Both the position numbers and the translations under genes were made by a program. Positions 51,873 to 51,944 of a DNA stretch of 51,944 bases are shown in pieces. The notes below the pieces were generated by a model. That model was not told the DNA's origin. It did not search any database and was given only the letters and a program-made list of their open reading frames with translations. How positions within the stretch are numbered: the stretch's first letter is position 1; every line of letters begins with the position of its first letter. Origin of the DNA: Litoreibacter halocynthiae (lineage in GTDB: Bacteria; Pseudomonadota; Alphaproteobacteria; Rhodobacterales; Rhodobacteraceae); contig NZ_SOBH01000006.1 of assembly GCF_004365635.1 (NCBI RefSeq), positions 1 to 51,944 of the forward strand, read 5' to 3'.

Positions 51873-51944
51873 GTCAATAGCTTCGGAAATGTCAAAAACG
51901 TCCGGTCAAGAACTTACTCTCCACCGAATTTGAGATACCAATTC

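Noticed and set aside
1-51944. CRISPR arrays, tRNA or rRNA genes, insertion sequences
   Set aside because: No regular repeat-spacer array, no cloverleaf or rRNA-like stretch and no transposase motif was found on either strand.

Overview
The window looks like plasmid DNA of a marine alphaproteobacterium of the Rhodobacteraceae (Roseobacter-type). The evidence is a repABC replication module at 5.7-9.5 kb, plasmid accessory families typical of that group (DUF3768, DUF736, ArdC-type antirestriction protein, a strawberry-notch helicase/methylase, a large ParB-like protein) and moderately high G+C coding. No rRNA, tRNA, CRISPR array, transposase, relaxase or type IV secretion gene was seen.

Layout. 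(1) 0.1-4.1 kb: DUF3768 protein, an HSL-type esterase divergent from an AraC regulator, an ArdC-like protein and an unknown gene. (2) 4.3-5.6 kb: a class II Fic protein preceded by short direct repeats. (3) 5.7-9.5 kb: repA-repB-repC on the minus strand, two identical 16-bp parS-like palindromes behind repC, a predicted antisense RNA and attenuator between repB and repC, and a DnaA box, a 20-bp palindrome and operator-like repeats before repA. (4) 9.6-11.9 kb: a serine recombinase with res-like repeats and a DUF1612/HTH_13 gene framed by palindromes. (5) 12.0-36.0 kb: a 24-kb catabolic island. MerR and AraC regulators are followed by two plus-strand gene trains: SBP-LivHMGF-ligase-ligase-thiolase-SDR, then enoyl-CoA hydratase-thiolase-acyl-CoA dehydrogenase-SDR-AMACR-LivHMGF-ligase-SBP, then TetR. 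(6) 36.2-41.4 kb: a secreted unknown protein and an RND pump with its membrane-fusion protein. (7) 41.7-51.9 kb: plasmid backbone on the minus strand, with an unknown gene, tandem DUF736, a small gene, a DarB-like methylase/helicase, a toxin-antitoxin pair, a DUF6927-like gene, a probably frameshifted gene and a ParB-like protein.

How the genes work together. The island encodes two complete ABC importers for carboxylates or amino-acid-like compounds, three acyl-CoA ligases, an alpha-methylacyl-CoA racemase, an acyl-CoA dehydrogenase, an enoyl-CoA hydratase, two SDR dehydrogenases and two SCP-x-like thiolases. Together these form a plausible uptake, activation and beta-oxidation route for an alpha-methyl-branched acid (isoprenoid, sterol or bile-acid side chain, or 2-arylpropionate-like). 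The substrate cannot be read from sequence. A palindrome at 23701-23718 is a good candidate operator for the island's TetR protein. The backbone genes at the two window ends are of the same kind and share a terminator-like leader motif (strong copies near 43.3, 48.0 and 51.8 kb, a weak one near 4.2 kb). This suggests one plasmid backbone into which the catabolic island is embedded.
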